Origin: Gottfriedia endophytica
GTDB taxonomy: Bacteria; Bacillota; Bacilli; Bacillales; Bacillaceae_G
Assembly: GCF_017814275.1 (NCBI RefSeq)
Contig: NZ_JAGIYQ010000001.1
Coordinates: 31,415-95,414 of the forward strand
Direction: 5' to 3'
DNA length: 64,000 nucleotides
Shown: positions 19,396 through 29,360 of the stretch, piece after piece
Position numbering within the stretch: the stretch's first letter is position 1
Layout of the letters: every line of letters starts with the position of its first letter
Notes under the pieces: generated by a model
Told to the model about the DNA's origin: nothing
The model's database searches: none
Seen by the model: only the letters and a program-made list of their open reading frames with translations
Translations under genes and position numbers: made by a program

Positions 19396-20634
19396 CTAAA
19401 TAACCTTTTCATTCCAATCACGTACTATTTCTTTCACATTTGAAACAGGCAATCCTTCTTGTAAAAGCTGCTTCATCATCTTCATATATGGATCAATATG
19501 CTTGAAATACTTTTTATAGGATGCACATAAATAATTTAATCCAGGTTCATGTTGTTCTGATACTAGGAATCTATTTTTGGGGCATTCTCCATGACATGCA
19601 AAGCGAACCTCACAGCTTCTGCAAACAGATGGAAGAGAATCTCTTTTTTTCTTACCAAAGGCAAGCTGCGTGGAAGAATTTACGAGATTTACTAAGCCCT
19701 CTTTAATATTCCCTAATTGAAATCTAGGATAGACAAAATGATCACAGGAATATACATCGCCGTTATGTTCCATTACTACCGCTCTACCACATTCTTCCGA
19801 AAAAATACAGATTGGTGAAGAGATTCCCATCCAGGAAGCTAATGCCCATTCAAAATTCATAACAAAAATTGAACCAACATCTTTCCGAACCCACATATTA
19901 AAAATATGAATAAGAAACTCACCATACATTTCTTTTTCTACTGACCATGGAGTTACATCATGCGGAGCATCTTTTATTTCTACAGAAGAAGTTCCATGGC
20001 GAAGTGATAGTTCCTTTACTTTCATATTCTCTTTTCTTTCAACAACAGGGATAAACTGAATATATTGAATATCTTCCTGTTTAAAAAATTCATAGACTTC
20101 TATAGGTCTATAAGAAGAGTACCTTGTGACACATGTCAGAATGTTATATTCTACATGATGTTTTTTTAATAAAGAAAGTCCCTTCATGACCAGACCAAAT
20201 GTTGGTTTCCCACCACGGTCAATTCTATACTGATCATGAATATGCTCAGGTCCGTCTAAGCTTAGTCCGACTAAAAATTGATGTTCCTTAAAGAATTCAC
20301 ACCAGTTATCCGTTAATAAGGTTCCATTCGTTTGAATCGTATTGGTAACTTTTTTTCCGTTTGAATACTTTTTTTGTAAAGACACAGCCTTTCAAAAGAA
20401 ATCCAACCCGATTAATGTCGGCTCTCCACCTTGCCATGAAAAGACAATTTCCTCAGTGTCTTGGGAAGCGATATTCTGCTTAATATACGACTCTAATACT
20501 TCATCAGACATCCGAAAGGTATGATTTTTTGGAAAATAAGATTCTTTTTTAGTGTAATAGCAATAGTCACAATCTAGATTGCAAATTGGTCCAGTTGGCT
20601 TAGCAAGGATATGGAAACCGTTTTGCTTACCCAT
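19396..20634 (-). pseudogene. radical-SAM anaerobic sulfatase maturase with an in-frame TGA
   Basis: Read through, this would be about 412 residues, normal for anSME. Residues 1-80 hold CNLDCDYC (the CX3CX2C cluster at Cys18, 22, 25) and WQGGEPTL. A TGA follows DFF at 20394-20392, and the same frame continues as KAVSLQKKYSNGKK through QTNGTLL, a SPASM cysteine region (CRSCEVRFACHGECPK) and the stop at 19396. There is no frameshift, only the stop codon. The enzyme makes formylglycine in the neighbouring Cys-type sulfatase. A single CGA to TGA change would explain it. ATG 20634 is 32 bp after the sulfatase stop, so they are one operon. Confidence 0.85.
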
Positions 20635-20666
20635 TCTTCACCTCATCCTACTATCCATAATATTGA

Positions 20667-22898
20667 TTAAAGAAAACGGATAGTTCCATTTATATTAATC
20701 GAAATAGGATCTTCTTTTATCCTATTAAATAGTGTAGAAAATTCATCTTCATGAACCTCAATAACTACTTTTTCTATTTGACCACTGAAAGGAAATTCAG
20801 GGACTGGATAGTTTGTACTCACAGGTGTTAACCGATCTCTGCCAACATCTAATCCCTCAACAGAAACAAAAAATGGAAAGGTTTTTGTCATAAATACAGA
20901 TCCAACTGATTGCTGATTAATTGAAAGAATACCTGTTCCTTGAAGAATCAGTTTCCGAATAAAATCAAATTGAATGATAGAATACCCAACAGGTACTGGG
21001 GTAGAAGATTGAATGGTATATACAGTGTCAACATAATAGTATTCATAGAATAAGTAGTTATCTTTTATATAGATCGTATAACCACTTGAATGGCCACCAT
21101 GTGCAATTAACACACCTTCATTTGTCTTATCAGTTCGGTAAATTGGAATGGTGATTGAATAAGAAGAAAGTGTAAGATTTGGAGCAGCTGGTGTTGGCAA
21201 ATGTGCCATATTAGGATAGAAAGTAAATAATGTCCGTCCTTCCTGTAAGCCTTCATATCCTTTTCGAAATGGATTGTCATTTAAAGGTAAAACACCGTAC
21301 TTCACGGCTTCCTCCCACCATAATCCTTGTAGCTCCTTTACTTTCCACGGATACACCTTTGCTAGATTATATTTTTGAGAAAAATCTTCGTTTGTATTGT
21401 ATAACTCCCAATTATCTTCAGCAAAAGGTACACCCTGTTCATGATAAGTGACCGCAACCCACCCATCTTGCCAAATTGCCCGGTGCCCTAACATTTCAAA
21501 ATACTGTACTTTTCGTTTTGACGGGGCATATGGTTCTGTAAATGTATCCTTCATACTAACACCGTGAAGTGGCATTTGCTTTACACCTTCATATTCTTTA
21601 GGAGCTTCAATATTTAAAAGGTCAAGAATAGTAGGTGTAATATCGATCGCATGATAAAATTGTGAACGAACGGAACCCGGATCACGTATATTTTGAGGGC
21701 AATGGATAATTAGTGGGACATGTGTTCCGCCATAAAAGGTATCTTGCTTATAAAATTTAAATGGTGTATTGCACACCTGCGCCCAACCCTTAGGATAATT
21801 AGAGCTTACCTTTGGTCCTCCAATTTCATCAATCTTTTCAAACATGGAATTAACACTCTCTTCAATTCCATTCAAATAAGCAGTATCATTAATGGAACCG
21901 TTCCAGCCTCCTTCCTGACTGCCTCCATTATCAGACAGTAAAACGATAATTGTATTATCTAGCTTGTTTTTTGATTGTAGGAATTCTAGTAGTCTACCAA
22001 CTTGTTGATCAGTGTGCGTTAAAAATCCAGCATATGTTTGTTGAAATTTAATAAATAATTCTTTTTCTTTCGTTGTTAGCTCATCCCACCCCTTAATCCC
22101 TGGATTATGACCAACAAGTTCTGTGTTAGGTGGAATGACCCCTAATTCCTTTTGCCTCTGAAAACGCTCTTCCCTAATCTGATCCCACCCTTTATCGTAC
22201 ACTTCCTCATATTTATCGATAAATTCTTTTGGTACCTGATGAGGCTCATGTTGTGCACCGAAGGCCAAATACAGAAAAAATGGTCGGTCAGGTGTAATCG
22301 AAATGTGATCTGTCAAAAATTCAATCGATTTATTCAGTAAATCCTCTGATAAATGATAACGAGAATGATACGGTTTACAGGCACGATGGTTATCGTACAC
22401 TAAATCCGGAGCAAACTGGTCAGTCATTCCTAATAAAAAACCATAGTACCGTTGAAACCCTTTTGAAAGTGGCCAATTTTCAAATGGTCCGCTAGATGAT
22501 GTTTCATGACCAGGAACAAGATGCCATTTCCCCACCATATAAGTAGCAATCCCATGTAGTTTTAACATCTCAGCTAATGTAGCCGCTGAATCAGAAATTC
22601 TCCCGCGTTTATTCGGAAATTCAGGTCCCCAATCAATTTCGGTGACGATTCCCACCCCTACCGAATGGCAATTGCGACCCGTTAAAAGACAAGCACGCGT
22701 AGGAGAACATAAAGGAGTAACAGTAAAATTATTGTACCTTAGACCATTTCTTGCTAACGAATCGATATGAGGAGTTTCAATCTCTGAACCATAGCATCCT
22801 AAAGCAGAATATCCTAAATCATCTAGGACGATATAAATAACATTGAGAGCAGATTCTTCACTAGAATCTTCAAGCCCAGTTCTGTTCTCCATCAGCAT
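20667..22898 (-). CDS. Cys-type arylsulfatase-like sulfatase
   Basis: 743 residues. DDLGYSALGCYG (metal aspartates near 26-27) precedes PLCSPTRACLLTGR, the sulfatase signature with Cys64 as the formylglycine precursor; GKWHLV, HEPHQVP and LSDNGGSQ follow as metal and substrate motifs. Residues after about 610 form an extra domain of beta strands. No signal peptide is visible, so it probably acts in the cytoplasm, hydrolysing sulfate esters. It needs conversion of Cys64 by the maturase encoded next, which carries a stop codon. ATG 22898 and ATG 22892 are both near the AAAGGA site. Confidence 0.88.
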   Translation of the reverse strand: MLMENRTGLEDSSEESALNVIYIVLDDLGYSALGCYGSEIETPHIDSLARNGLRYNNFTVTPLCSPTRACLLTGRNCHSVGVGIVTEIDWGPEFPNKRGRISDSAATLAEMLKLHGIATYMVGKWHLVPGHETSSSGPFENWPLSKGFQRYYGFLLGMTDQFAPDLVYDNHRACKPYHSRYHLSEDLLNKSIEFLTDHISITPDRPFFLYLAFGAQHEPHQVPKEFIDKYEEVYDKGWDQIREERFQRQKELGVIPPNTELVGHNPGIKGWDELTTKEKELFIKFQQTYAGFLTHTDQQVGRLLEFLQSKNKLDNTIIVLLSDNGGSQEGGWNGSINDTAYLNGIEESVNSMFEKIDEIGGPKVSSNYPKGWAQVCNTPFKFYKQDTFYGGTHVPLIIHCPQNIRDPGSVRSQFYHAIDITPTILDLLNIEAPKEYEGVKQMPLHGVSMKDTFTEPYAPSKRKVQYFEMLGHRAIWQDGWVAVTYHEQGVPFAEDNWELYNTNEDFSQKYNLAKVYPWKVKELQGLWWEEAVKYGVLPLNDNPFRKGYEGLQEGRTLFTFYPNMAHLPTPAAPNLTLSSYSITIPIYRTDKTNEGVLIAHGGHSSGYTIYIKDNYLFYEYYYVDTVYTIQSSTPVPVGYSIIQFDFIRKLILQGTGILSINQQSVGSVFMTKTFPFFVSVEGLDVGRDRLTPVSTNYPVPEFPFSGQIEKVVIEVHEDEFSTLFNRIKEDPISININGTIRFL

Positions 22899-23010
22899 CT
22901 ATCCTTTCATACAGATTTTAAAAAATGGATAATGTCTATTAAGAAATTTATTAAAGTCACGGTTTTATAATGAGTAAACTGTTTAAATTTAGTTACTAAA
23001 AATAGAACAA

Positions 23011-23051
23011 AACAAAAAGAGGAAACCTCAAATTACCGAGACTTCCTCTTT
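23011..23051 (-). terminator. terminator after the GGDEF gene
   Basis: AAAGAGGAA pairs with TTCCTCTTT, with a secondary CCTC/GAG pairing; T-rich sequence follows on the minus strand. Confidence 0.65.
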
Positions 23052-23068
23052 CATTTTTAAATCATTCT

Positions 23069-24046
23069 TTAATCCACACTCACTAATTGTCTATATCTAC
23101 TAGAAGGTTTTTTGTTTTTTTCTTCGTACATTTTATTGTCAGCTTCAACGAACAATTCTTCCATTTTCCCAAGTGACGATTGATTATAAGCATACCCTGT
23201 TGAGATTTTAATTTTAAATACGTCACAATGATGATGATTGAAAATTTCTATTTCATTTTTTACTTTTTCCAAAAACGATTCAATTTGAGAAGGATTTGTA
23301 TTCGCTAGTAATATAGCAAATTCATCTCCTCCAATTCTTGCAACTACCACTTCATCATTAGAGAAGCTTTTTAACAGTTTAGCTGTTGCTTTTATTAATT
23401 TATCTCCCATCTTATGTCCATATTGATCATTCATATACTTTAGTTCGTCTAAATCACATATGACAATCGCTATTGGAACATCTTTGTGCTTGTTGTACAG
23501 TTTAATTTTAGTTTCAAAATATTCTCTATTAAAAAGTTTCGTTAATGAATCATGTGAAGCTTTATACTCTAATTTTTGTTGTAATAGTACTTTGTTATCA
23601 ATATTTCGAATGATTCCTTGTAATGCAACTACTTCACCATATTTAAAAATAGGAGTAGCATATTCTTCAAACCATATATATTTCCCTTTATCATTTTTCC
23701 ATCTTATTATTAAAGGTTTACTATAATCTATCTCTCCTGCTAACTTTTTCTCTAAGAGGTAATAATCGTCCGGATGAACTCTTTCAAAAAGAATGTATGG
23801 ATTTTTCATACTTTTTTCAATTAAATTTCGTCCCAAAATCGTTTCAATAGAAGGACTTAAATATCTAAACTTTAATGTTGGTTTCAATTTGCAATAATAA
23901 ATGATATCTCTCGAATTTCCCACTAATTCTACTATAGTGCGTAAATGGATAACCTTTTGAATCACTTCTACCCATAACTTCCGAAAAATTTTATAACAAA
24001 TAATACATACGATCGTTATCCCTAAAATAAGAATTACGCCTCTCAT
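23069..24046 (-). CDS. PAS-GGDEF diguanylate cyclase
   Basis: 325 residues. A single N-terminal membrane helix (about 3-22) is followed by a PAS domain (about 35-155, ending PIFKYGEVVALQGIIRNI) and a GGDEF domain (about 160-320) with HDSLTKLFNR and an intact GGDEF at 239-243. It should make c-di-GMP from two GTP at the membrane. No inhibitory RxxD site is seen five residues before GGDEF. A c-di-GMP riboswitch lies elsewhere in this window (60784-60868), so the organism uses this messenger; a direct link is not shown. Confidence 0.88.
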   Translation of the reverse strand: MRGVILILGITIVCIICYKIFRKLWVEVIQKVIHLRTIVELVGNSRDIIYYCKLKPTLKFRYLSPSIETILGRNLIEKSMKNPYILFERVHPDDYYLLEKKLAGEIDYSKPLIIRWKNDKGKYIWFEEYATPIFKYGEVVALQGIIRNIDNKVLLQQKLEYKASHDSLTKLFNREYFETKIKLYNKHKDVPIAIVICDLDELKYMNDQYGHKMGDKLIKATAKLLKSFSNDEVVVARIGGDEFAILLANTNPSQIESFLEKVKNEIEIFNHHHCDVFKIKISTGYAYNQSSLGKMEELFVEADNKMYEEKNKKPSSRYRQLVSVD

Positions 24047-24290
24047 TAATACTATTTTCCTTTCTTGGCTCTTAGAAACCTAGGAGTTTTTACCTTATTA
24101 TTTCAAAAAACGAAACTACGTAGTTATTATATAGTAGTTCATTTTAATTTTCTTAATTCTATTTACCTATATTAGGATATTTTTTAGTTAATAAAGAATT
24201 AAAATGAATTCATGACTTTGTAATTCCAATTAAATAAAGTTAAAGAAATGTTAATCTGAATTTTCATCATAACTTTCTAAAACGCTAAAA
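24047..24290. other. promoter region upstream of the GGDEF gene
   Basis: AT-rich, without an open reading frame or distinctive motif. The DoxX terminator follows at 24291. Confidence 0.4.
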
Positions 24291-24324
24291 AATCCTCAAG
24301 AAATAGATTAATTTCTCGAGGATT
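24291..24324. terminator. terminator after the DoxX-family gene
   Basis: AATCCTCAAGAAAT pairs with ATTTCTCGAGGATT, one mismatch, six-base loop; A and T flanks on either side. Confidence 0.7.
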
Positions 24325-24377
24325 TCTTTAGATTATGACTCTGGTTGATTGGCCCCTGTTTCCGTAGCAGTGTGATA

Positions 24378-24977
24378 CTAAGTTGCATTTTGATCAGTGG
24401 CAGTTGATGTTTCTTTTTTATGGATTTTTTCCCATGGTGTTCCTAAAAATGGGAGTGCCCAGCGGTCTAAACCATACCATCCAGCTATCTTCCATGCTAA
24501 CACTAGCCATGTTGCCAGAATAAATAATAGTGGATTTGTGCTGACTGTTCCAGCAAATAAATAACAAACATTCATTAAACTTCCAAAAAATGCAGCAAAA
24601 CCAGTTAGTAATCCTAATATTAGACCTAATCCAACTAGAACCTCACCGTATGCTACCAAATATGAAAAGAGTTTAGTATGTGGTAGAACGATATTTTTCA
24701 AAAAATCTGCATACCATCCGGATACATCTGGATGAGGTGTGTTTGCACTAGCTTTTGCTAATGCTCCTTCTGTAAAACCTTTGACTACCATTCCAGCTTT
24801 TGATCCAGTCCAGACTTCAGAGTTAACTTTATCCCATCCAGCTGAAAGCCATTCATAGCCTAAATATAATCGAACAATTAACCAAATCCACGCAGATTTA
24901 CTACTATTAAACAAAAATCTTGAAACCGGATTTTCTCGAACAACAATTTCATGCTCCACCACATTGGAGTTTACCAT
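24378..24977 (-). CDS. DoxX family membrane protein
   Basis: About 199 residues with four membrane helices. RLYLGYEWLSAGWDKV near residue 35 and YGEVLVGLGLILGLLTGFAAFFG near 115 are typical of DoxX/DoxD-like proteins. Family members take part in quinone-linked redox or thiol stress systems, but most Bacillus ones are uncharacterised. A longer frame reaches ATG 25022 without a ribosome site; ATG 24977 is preceded by GAAGGGAAGGG and is chosen. Single gene. Confidence 0.78.
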   Translation of the reverse strand: MVNSNVVEHEIVVRENPVSRFLFNSSKSAWIWLIVRLYLGYEWLSAGWDKVNSEVWTGSKAGMVVKGFTEGALAKASANTPHPDVSGWYADFLKNIVLPHTKLFSYLVAYGEVLVGLGLILGLLTGFAAFFGSLMNVCYLFAGTVSTNPLLFILATWLVLAWKIAGWYGLDRWALPFLGTPWEKIHKKETSTATDQNAT

Positions 24978-25020
24978 TTGTAACCCTTCCCTTCTACAAA
25001 TTACATAAAGTGAAACTTCC

Positions 25021-25052
25021 ATCAGTGGGGTTTTTCATTTTCCCCCACTGAT
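25021..25052. repeat. hairpin 1 upstream of the DoxX gene
   Basis: ATCAGTGGGG pairs with CCCCACTGAT across a T-rich 12-base loop. It immediately precedes the larger hairpin at 25076-25151. Confidence 0.7.
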
Positions 25053-25075
25053 TAGTTAGGCCGACCAATTGGGCT

Positions 25076-25151
25076 TTTACGGGCAGTTATCCCCCACCTA
25101 TCTTCTTCGCATCTCTCTTAATCTTGAGGTGGGGGTCTTACTGCCCATAAA
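25076..25151. repeat. long GC-rich hairpin, IS200/IS605-end-like
   Basis: TTTACGGGCAGT-TAT-CCCCCACCT pairs with AGGTGGGGGT-CTT-ACTGCCCATAAA around a loop of about 27 bases. It is strikingly GC-rich for this chromosome and lies in a gene-free stretch (25023-25513). Subterminal hairpins of this kind mark IS200/IS605-family elements and their non-autonomous relatives; no tnpA or tnpB is present. The assignment is by resemblance only. The remaining 360 bp up to the kinase gene are AT-rich with nothing recognised. Confidence 0.5.
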
Positions 25152-25513
25152 TGCGGGATAAAATTATTATTCTACATTTTAAGTAATATGTGGAAAGGTG
25201 TATTTTTATTTCTAATTCATACAGTTTAGATTGTATATTACAGCTTTTTTATCAAAAATTTTCCAATGTTATTCATACCGCATATCCTTCTAAACGATTC
25301 TCATTTTGTTTCGAATATAATTTTGGCCCAAAATACTAAAAAATACGAAACAATACTTTTCAAAAACTACTAAACAACAATTGAATATTTTTATATCAAA
25401 ATTTAGAATGTTCTTATTTTTTATCTAACAAAACAATGTATAATAATTATGATATTCTGTTAATTTTCGATCTCTTTTTACACTCATATAAATATAAAGA
25501 AGGAGAGTAGAGT

Positions 25514-26767
25514 ATGGGGGTACCTACACTATTATTAAATGCATTCATTATTATCCTTTGTATTCTTTGCTATCAAGTTTTTTGGTTAGATAGGGAAGGA
25601 AAAACTTTAAAGAATGATTTATTGATTTCCATACTTGCATCAATCGCAATTGTTCTATGTATGACATTTCCTTTCCACTATCAATCTGGATATATTTATG
25701 ATTTACGCCTAATTCCAATCATTATAGCTCTATTATATGGAGGGCTAAGAAGTTTTGTTATTATTACCATCATCTATATTTCATACCGATTTTACTTAGG
25801 AGGAAATGGATTAATTCCTTCACTTATTGTTTATAGCATGACTGTTTCAATCACTATACTATTTAAATATTTAAAACCTTATTTTAAAAAAGGAAAAATG
25901 TTATTTTGTGCACTCATCATTTTTATGTGCACTTGTGCTTATGCTACCTTTGCTTTAGTAAACCAATTGAATATAAACGGCAGTATCTCTCCTACTTTTA
26001 TTCATTTTATAATCAATTATATTGTCACGATTACCTTAACGGGATTAATCTCTATCTATTTAATTGAAGGAATGATTGAGAAGTATATAATGAAAGAGAA
26101 AATTCAGCGAGAAGAAAAATTTTATGCAATTAGTGAATTAGCTGCTGCTTTTGCGCATGAGATTCGAAACCCACTAACTGCAGTTTATGGATTCATGCAG
26201 TTATTTCAAAGAAACGAAATCCCTGAAATAAATAAGGATGAATATATACAAGTTATGTTGTCAGAGCTAGAAAGAACGCAACTTATTATTGATGATTATT
26301 TATCCTTAGCAAAGACACAGGATGTTCTACAAGACAAATTAGATATTAACTTAATAGTCAACCAGATAATTAATATTATTTCACCTCTAGCTACATTACA
26401 TAATATTGAAGTGAAAAGTAGTATAAATAACTCACTTTTTATACATGCAAATTCCAATAAAATAAAACAGTGTTTAATAAACATCATCAAAAATGGGATT
26501 GAAGCAATGACCCAAGGTGGAACATTGCAAATCAATTTAAGAAATCTAGAGAATAATATTATCATTGAAATTATTGACTCAGGCATCGGAATGACTGCTG
26601 AGGAAATAAAGCGAATCGCCTTACCCTTTTATTCGTTAAAAGAGAAAGGAACTGGGCTCGGTACCATGATTGCATATGGCATAATTAAAGAATTAAATGG
26701 GGAAATACAAATAAAAAGTAAAAAGGGAAAAGGAACATGCTTTTCCATCATTCTGCCATCTATCTAA
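25514..26767 (+). CDS. membrane sensor histidine kinase, KinB-like
   Basis: 417 residues. The first 190 hold about six membrane helices of the 5TM-LYT type. HisKA follows with FAHEIRNPLTAVYGF (phospho-acceptor His215), then the ATPase domain with an N-box (CLINIIKNGIEAM), G1 (DSGIGM) and G2 (GTGLGT). This architecture matches sporulation kinases such as KinB that feed the Spo0 phosphorelay; no response regulator is nearby, which fits an orphan kinase. The phosphorelay role is inferred. ATG 25514 follows GAAGGAGA. Confidence 0.85.
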   Translation: MGVPTLLLNAFIIILCILCYQVFWLDREGKTLKNDLLISILASIAIVLCMTFPFHYQSGYIYDLRLIPIIIALLYGGLRSFVIITIIYISYRFYLGGNGLIPSLIVYSMTVSITILFKYLKPYFKKGKMLFCALIIFMCTCAYATFALVNQLNINGSISPTFIHFIINYIVTITLTGLISIYLIEGMIEKYIMKEKIQREEKFYAISELAAAFAHEIRNPLTAVYGFMQLFQRNEIPEINKDEYIQVMLSELERTQLIIDDYLSLAKTQDVLQDKLDINLIVNQIINIISPLATLHNIEVKSSINNSLFIHANSNKIKQCLINIIKNGIEAMTQGGTLQINLRNLENNIIIEIIDSGIGMTAEEIKRIALPFYSLKEKGTGLGTMIAYGIIKELNGEIQIKSKKGKGTCFSIILPSI

Positions 26768-26911
26768 TTCTAGCCATATCATGAAAACTTATTTACCAAT
26801 AATACTTTTACTTAAATTGGGCCTAATAATGTTATAAGTATTTTCTAATTTGACTACAAATTAACTATGCGAGAAAATAAAAAGGAAGATATTAGAAAAG
26901 GAGGAATTAGA

Positions 26912-27226
26912 ATGATCGTTGTTACAAATCGAATTAAAACCAAATTAGGTATGGCTGATAAAATGGCTCCCGGATTTACAAAACCAGGTGCTTTACAAGA
27001 AATGAAAGGCTTTGTAAAAGTAGAAGTTTTAATGACAAAAAACCTTACAGAACATGATGAACTAAATGTAAATATGTACTGGGAAACAATGGAAGACTTT
27101 ATGCAATGGAAAAATAGTGATGCTTTCAAAGAATCACATAAAGGATCTGGTGCTCCTGGCCAAGAATCTCCTATTTTAGGTAGCCAAATCATTGTTGCTG
27201 AAGTTGCATCTGTTTTAGAAAAATAA
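26912..27226 (+). CDS. antibiotic-biosynthesis-monooxygenase-fold protein, IsdG-like haem monooxygenase
   Basis: 104 residues. The opening MIVVTNRIKT, the stretch EVLMTKN and FMQWKNSDAFKESHK preserve the Asn-Trp-His triad (VTN, QW, SH) of IsdG-type haem-degrading monooxygenases, which open the haem ring and release iron. It starts at ATG 26912 behind AAGGAGG; an upstream in-frame ATG at 26867 has no site. I see no clear Fur box upstream, so iron control is not shown. A terminator follows. Confidence 0.8.
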   Translation: MIVVTNRIKTKLGMADKMAPGFTKPGALQEMKGFVKVEVLMTKNLTEHDELNVNMYWETMEDFMQWKNSDAFKESHKGSGAPGQESPILGSQIIVAEVASVLEK

Positions 27227-27262
27227 TTTTCTGATTATAGCTTTTTAAGTTAATTATTACAT

Positions 27263-27308
27263 AAAAACACCTAACATCTTTGAAAAAAAAGATGAATAGG
27301 TGTTTTTT
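27263..27308 (+). terminator. terminator after the IsdG-like gene
   Basis: AAAAACACCTA pairs with TAGGTGTTTTT, with CATCTTT/AAAGATG continuing inside; TTTTTT follows. Confidence 0.85.
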
Positions 27309-27372
27309 ATTATTCTCAGTTAAAACTATTGTAAAAATGAATTCTTTTTCCATTTACTGGTATACAATGCAT

Positions 27373-27408
27373 AAAAAAAATCCCCGCCTCTATCACCAGA
27401 TAGAGGGC
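27373..27408 (-). terminator. terminator after sstT
   Basis: GCCTCTATC pairs with GATAGAGGGC; eight T follow on the minus strand. Confidence 0.8.
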
Positions 27409-27416
27409 AACCTTCT

Positions 27417-28655
27417 TTATGCTATTTTATCAATACTAACTTTTTTTCCTTCCTTAAGCTGCTTCTTATATTCAGCAGTTGCCGTGAAAAGTACATCTGT
27501 GGATGAATTTAGAGCAGTTTCAAAGGAATCTTGTAAAACACCTATGATAAATCCTACACCAACAACCTGCATGGCAACATCAGCTTGGATTCCGAATAGG
27601 CTGCATGCCAGAGGAATCAGTAATAAGGAACCACCAGCAACTCCTGATGCTCCACAAGCACATATAGCTGACAGAACACTTAGGATTATTGCAGTAGGGA
27701 TATCTACTTGAATCCCAAGAGTATGAACCGCTGCAAGGGTCAAAACAGAAATTGTAACAGCTGCACCACCCATATTGATTGTTGCACCTAATGGAATTGA
27801 TACGGAATAGGTATCTTTATCTAAACCTAGATTTTCACATAGTCTCATATTTACGGGTATATTTGCAGCAGAACTGCGAGTAAAGAATGCTGTAATACCG
27901 CTTTCCTTTATGCATTTAAATACTAATGGATATGGGTTTTGCCTTAAAGCTATATACACAATGATCGGATTGACAACAAGAGCCACTAGGAGCATACAAC
28001 CTAACAAAACGACAAGTAATTTTCCATAACTTAGCAAAGACTCAATTCCATTTGTGGTGATAGACTCAATGACTAGACCCATGATTCCTAATGGTGCAAA
28101 CTTAATTACCCATGTAACCATTTTAGAAACTGAATCTGAAAAATTAGATATCATTGTTTTTGACGTTTCTGGAGCATTCTTTAATGTCAAACCTAGAAGT
28201 ATAGCCCAAGCTAGAATACCGATATAGTTTGCATTATAAAGAGCTTTTACTGGGTTATCAACAATGTTCAACAGTAATTGTTTAAGAACCTCTGTCACCC
28301 CGCCTGGAGCGGTTAATTCCGTAGCTCCCTTTGTTAGTGTCAAACCTACAGGAAACATAAAGCTTACAATTACTGCAATTAGACCAGCTAAAAAGGTTCC
28401 CAAAAGATACAGAATAATAACAGATTTCATATTTGTTTGTTGACCACTCTTGTGCTGTGCGATAGCCGACATAACTAAAAAGAGTACTAAAACAGGTGCG
28501 ATCGCTTTTAAAGCCCCTACAAATAAAGATCCTAATATGGCAACAGGTTTTGCAACTTCAGGTATCGTTACAGACATGATAATACCTATTATCAGACCTA
28601 TAAATATTTGTTTTACCAGACTTATTTGATTCCACTTTTTCATCAGATTTTTCAT
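27417..28655 (-). CDS. sstT: serine/threonine:sodium symporter
   Basis: 412 residues of the dicarboxylate/amino-acid:cation symporter family, with eight membrane helices and two re-entrant loops. [22 protein letters not shown] and [25 protein letters not shown] are the SstT substrate and sodium signatures; the length matches E. coli SstT (414). It imports serine and threonine with sodium. A longer frame reaches 28751, but ATG 28655 is preceded by AAGGGAGAGA and gives the usual start. Confidence 0.9.
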   Translation of the reverse strand: MKNLMKKWNQISLVKQIFIGLIIGIIMSVTIPEVAKPVAILGSLFVGALKAIAPVLVLFLVMSAIAQHKSGQQTNMKSVIILYLLGTFLAGLIAVIVSFMFPVGLTLTKGATELTAPGGVTEVLKQLLLNIVDNPVKALYNANYIGILAWAILLGLTLKNAPETSKTMISNFSDSVSKMVTWVIKFAPLGIMGLVIESITTNGIESLLSYGKLLVVLLGCMLLVALVVNPIIVYIALRQNPYPLVFKCIKESGITAFFTRSSAANIPVNMRLCENLGLDKDTYSVSIPLGATINMGGAAVTISVLTLAAVHTLGIQVDIPTAIILSVLSAICACGASGVAGGSLLLIPLACSLFGIQADVAMQVVGVGFIIGVLQDSFETALNSSTDVLFTATAEYKKQLKEGKKVSIDKIA

Positions 28656-28958
28656 TGAAATTCTCTCCCTTGTGGAAATTACATCTGATAATTCCCTAAT
28701 AAATTTGTTTTTCTCTCGTGGATAATGATAGACGCATCTTTTGTTTAACAAATTTTTAATTTAAAATTAATAGTATTATAATGAATAGTCAGATATTTCA
28801 CAATAGTGCTACAGTACTGATATCTCATAACTTATTTCGTTTGTTAGCCCCATACTAACGTGCTTACTTAAACTTCCAATAAAGCAAAATACCCTTCAAA
28901 GGACCTAACACCGATTTCTACTATGGGCATGACTTACAACACGTTCTAATTAAATAAA

Positions 28959-28991
28959 AAAGTAAGCGTTAAAATAGAAAACGCTTACTTT
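28959..28991. terminator. orphan terminator downstream of a gene remnant
   Basis: A perfect 12-bp stem, AAAGTAAGCGTT with AACGCTTACTTT. On the minus strand it is followed by T-rich sequence, as expected for the 3' end of the decayed gene at 29063-29231. Confidence 0.75.
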
Positions 28992-29062
28992 AATAATAAA
29001 CTCCTTTATTTGTGATAAGTTTCACGGTAGTGTATCTAAATGAGGTTTGTCATCCCAATTAA

Positions 29063-29231
29063 TTAAGAATCAAATCGCTTGTTAAACTCCTCAAAAACAG
29101 GCTCTGCTAGGATTACATTCTTTGTGTACCAGACCATACATAGAAACTAGATTCAGGAAATACACCTTGTAAAGAAATTTATGATTCAAATTCATTCTGA
29201 ACTCCAGTTTCTTTAGCCATTTCACCTAGAC
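29063..29231 (-). pseudogene. remnant of an unidentified gene
   Basis: Minus-strand translation gives SLGEMAKETGVQNEFES, a stop, then ISLQGVFPESSFYVW, then after one frameshift LAEPVFEEFNKRFDS and a stop at 29065-29063. The pieces read as normal protein interrupted by a stop and a shift, and an orphan terminator lies downstream. The parent could be a regulator or binding protein C-terminus (LysR was considered); I cannot identify it. Confidence 0.4.
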
Positions 29232-29272
29232 TCGAAAAACAAACTTACTAAATGAATGATCGGTAAAATAGT

Positions 29273-29310
29273 AAAAAACAGCTAGTTTAGATGGATGCCA
29301 GCTGTTTTTT
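29273..29310. terminator. terminator after the ECF sigma gene
   Basis: A perfect 11-bp stem, AAAAAACAGCT with AGCTGTTTTTT. Confidence 0.85.
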
Positions 29311-29360
29311 GTGTCTGAGAGATAAAGAGAGAACGGAGAGTTAGAATCGTATGAAGTCTG

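Larger units (their letters stand above)
28656..29360. other. 705-bp region with a gene remnant and two terminators
   Basis: Contains the sstT promoter area, a terminator at 28959-28991, a decayed minus-strand coding sequence at 29063-29231 and the sigma-factor terminator at 29273-29310. No intact gene. Confidence 0.55.

Noticed and set aside
20392..20394. Selenocysteine at the TGA of the sulfatase maturase
   Set aside because: The residue is not at a conserved cysteine, no SECIS-like hairpin was seen right after it, and the family does not use Sec at this place.
27280..27711. A 143-codon plus-strand frame
   Set aside because: Most of it is antisense to sstT and it crosses two terminators.
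28656..28958. A riboswitch or T-box before sstT
   Set aside because: No T-box sequence, specifier stem or known aptamer landmarks were found.
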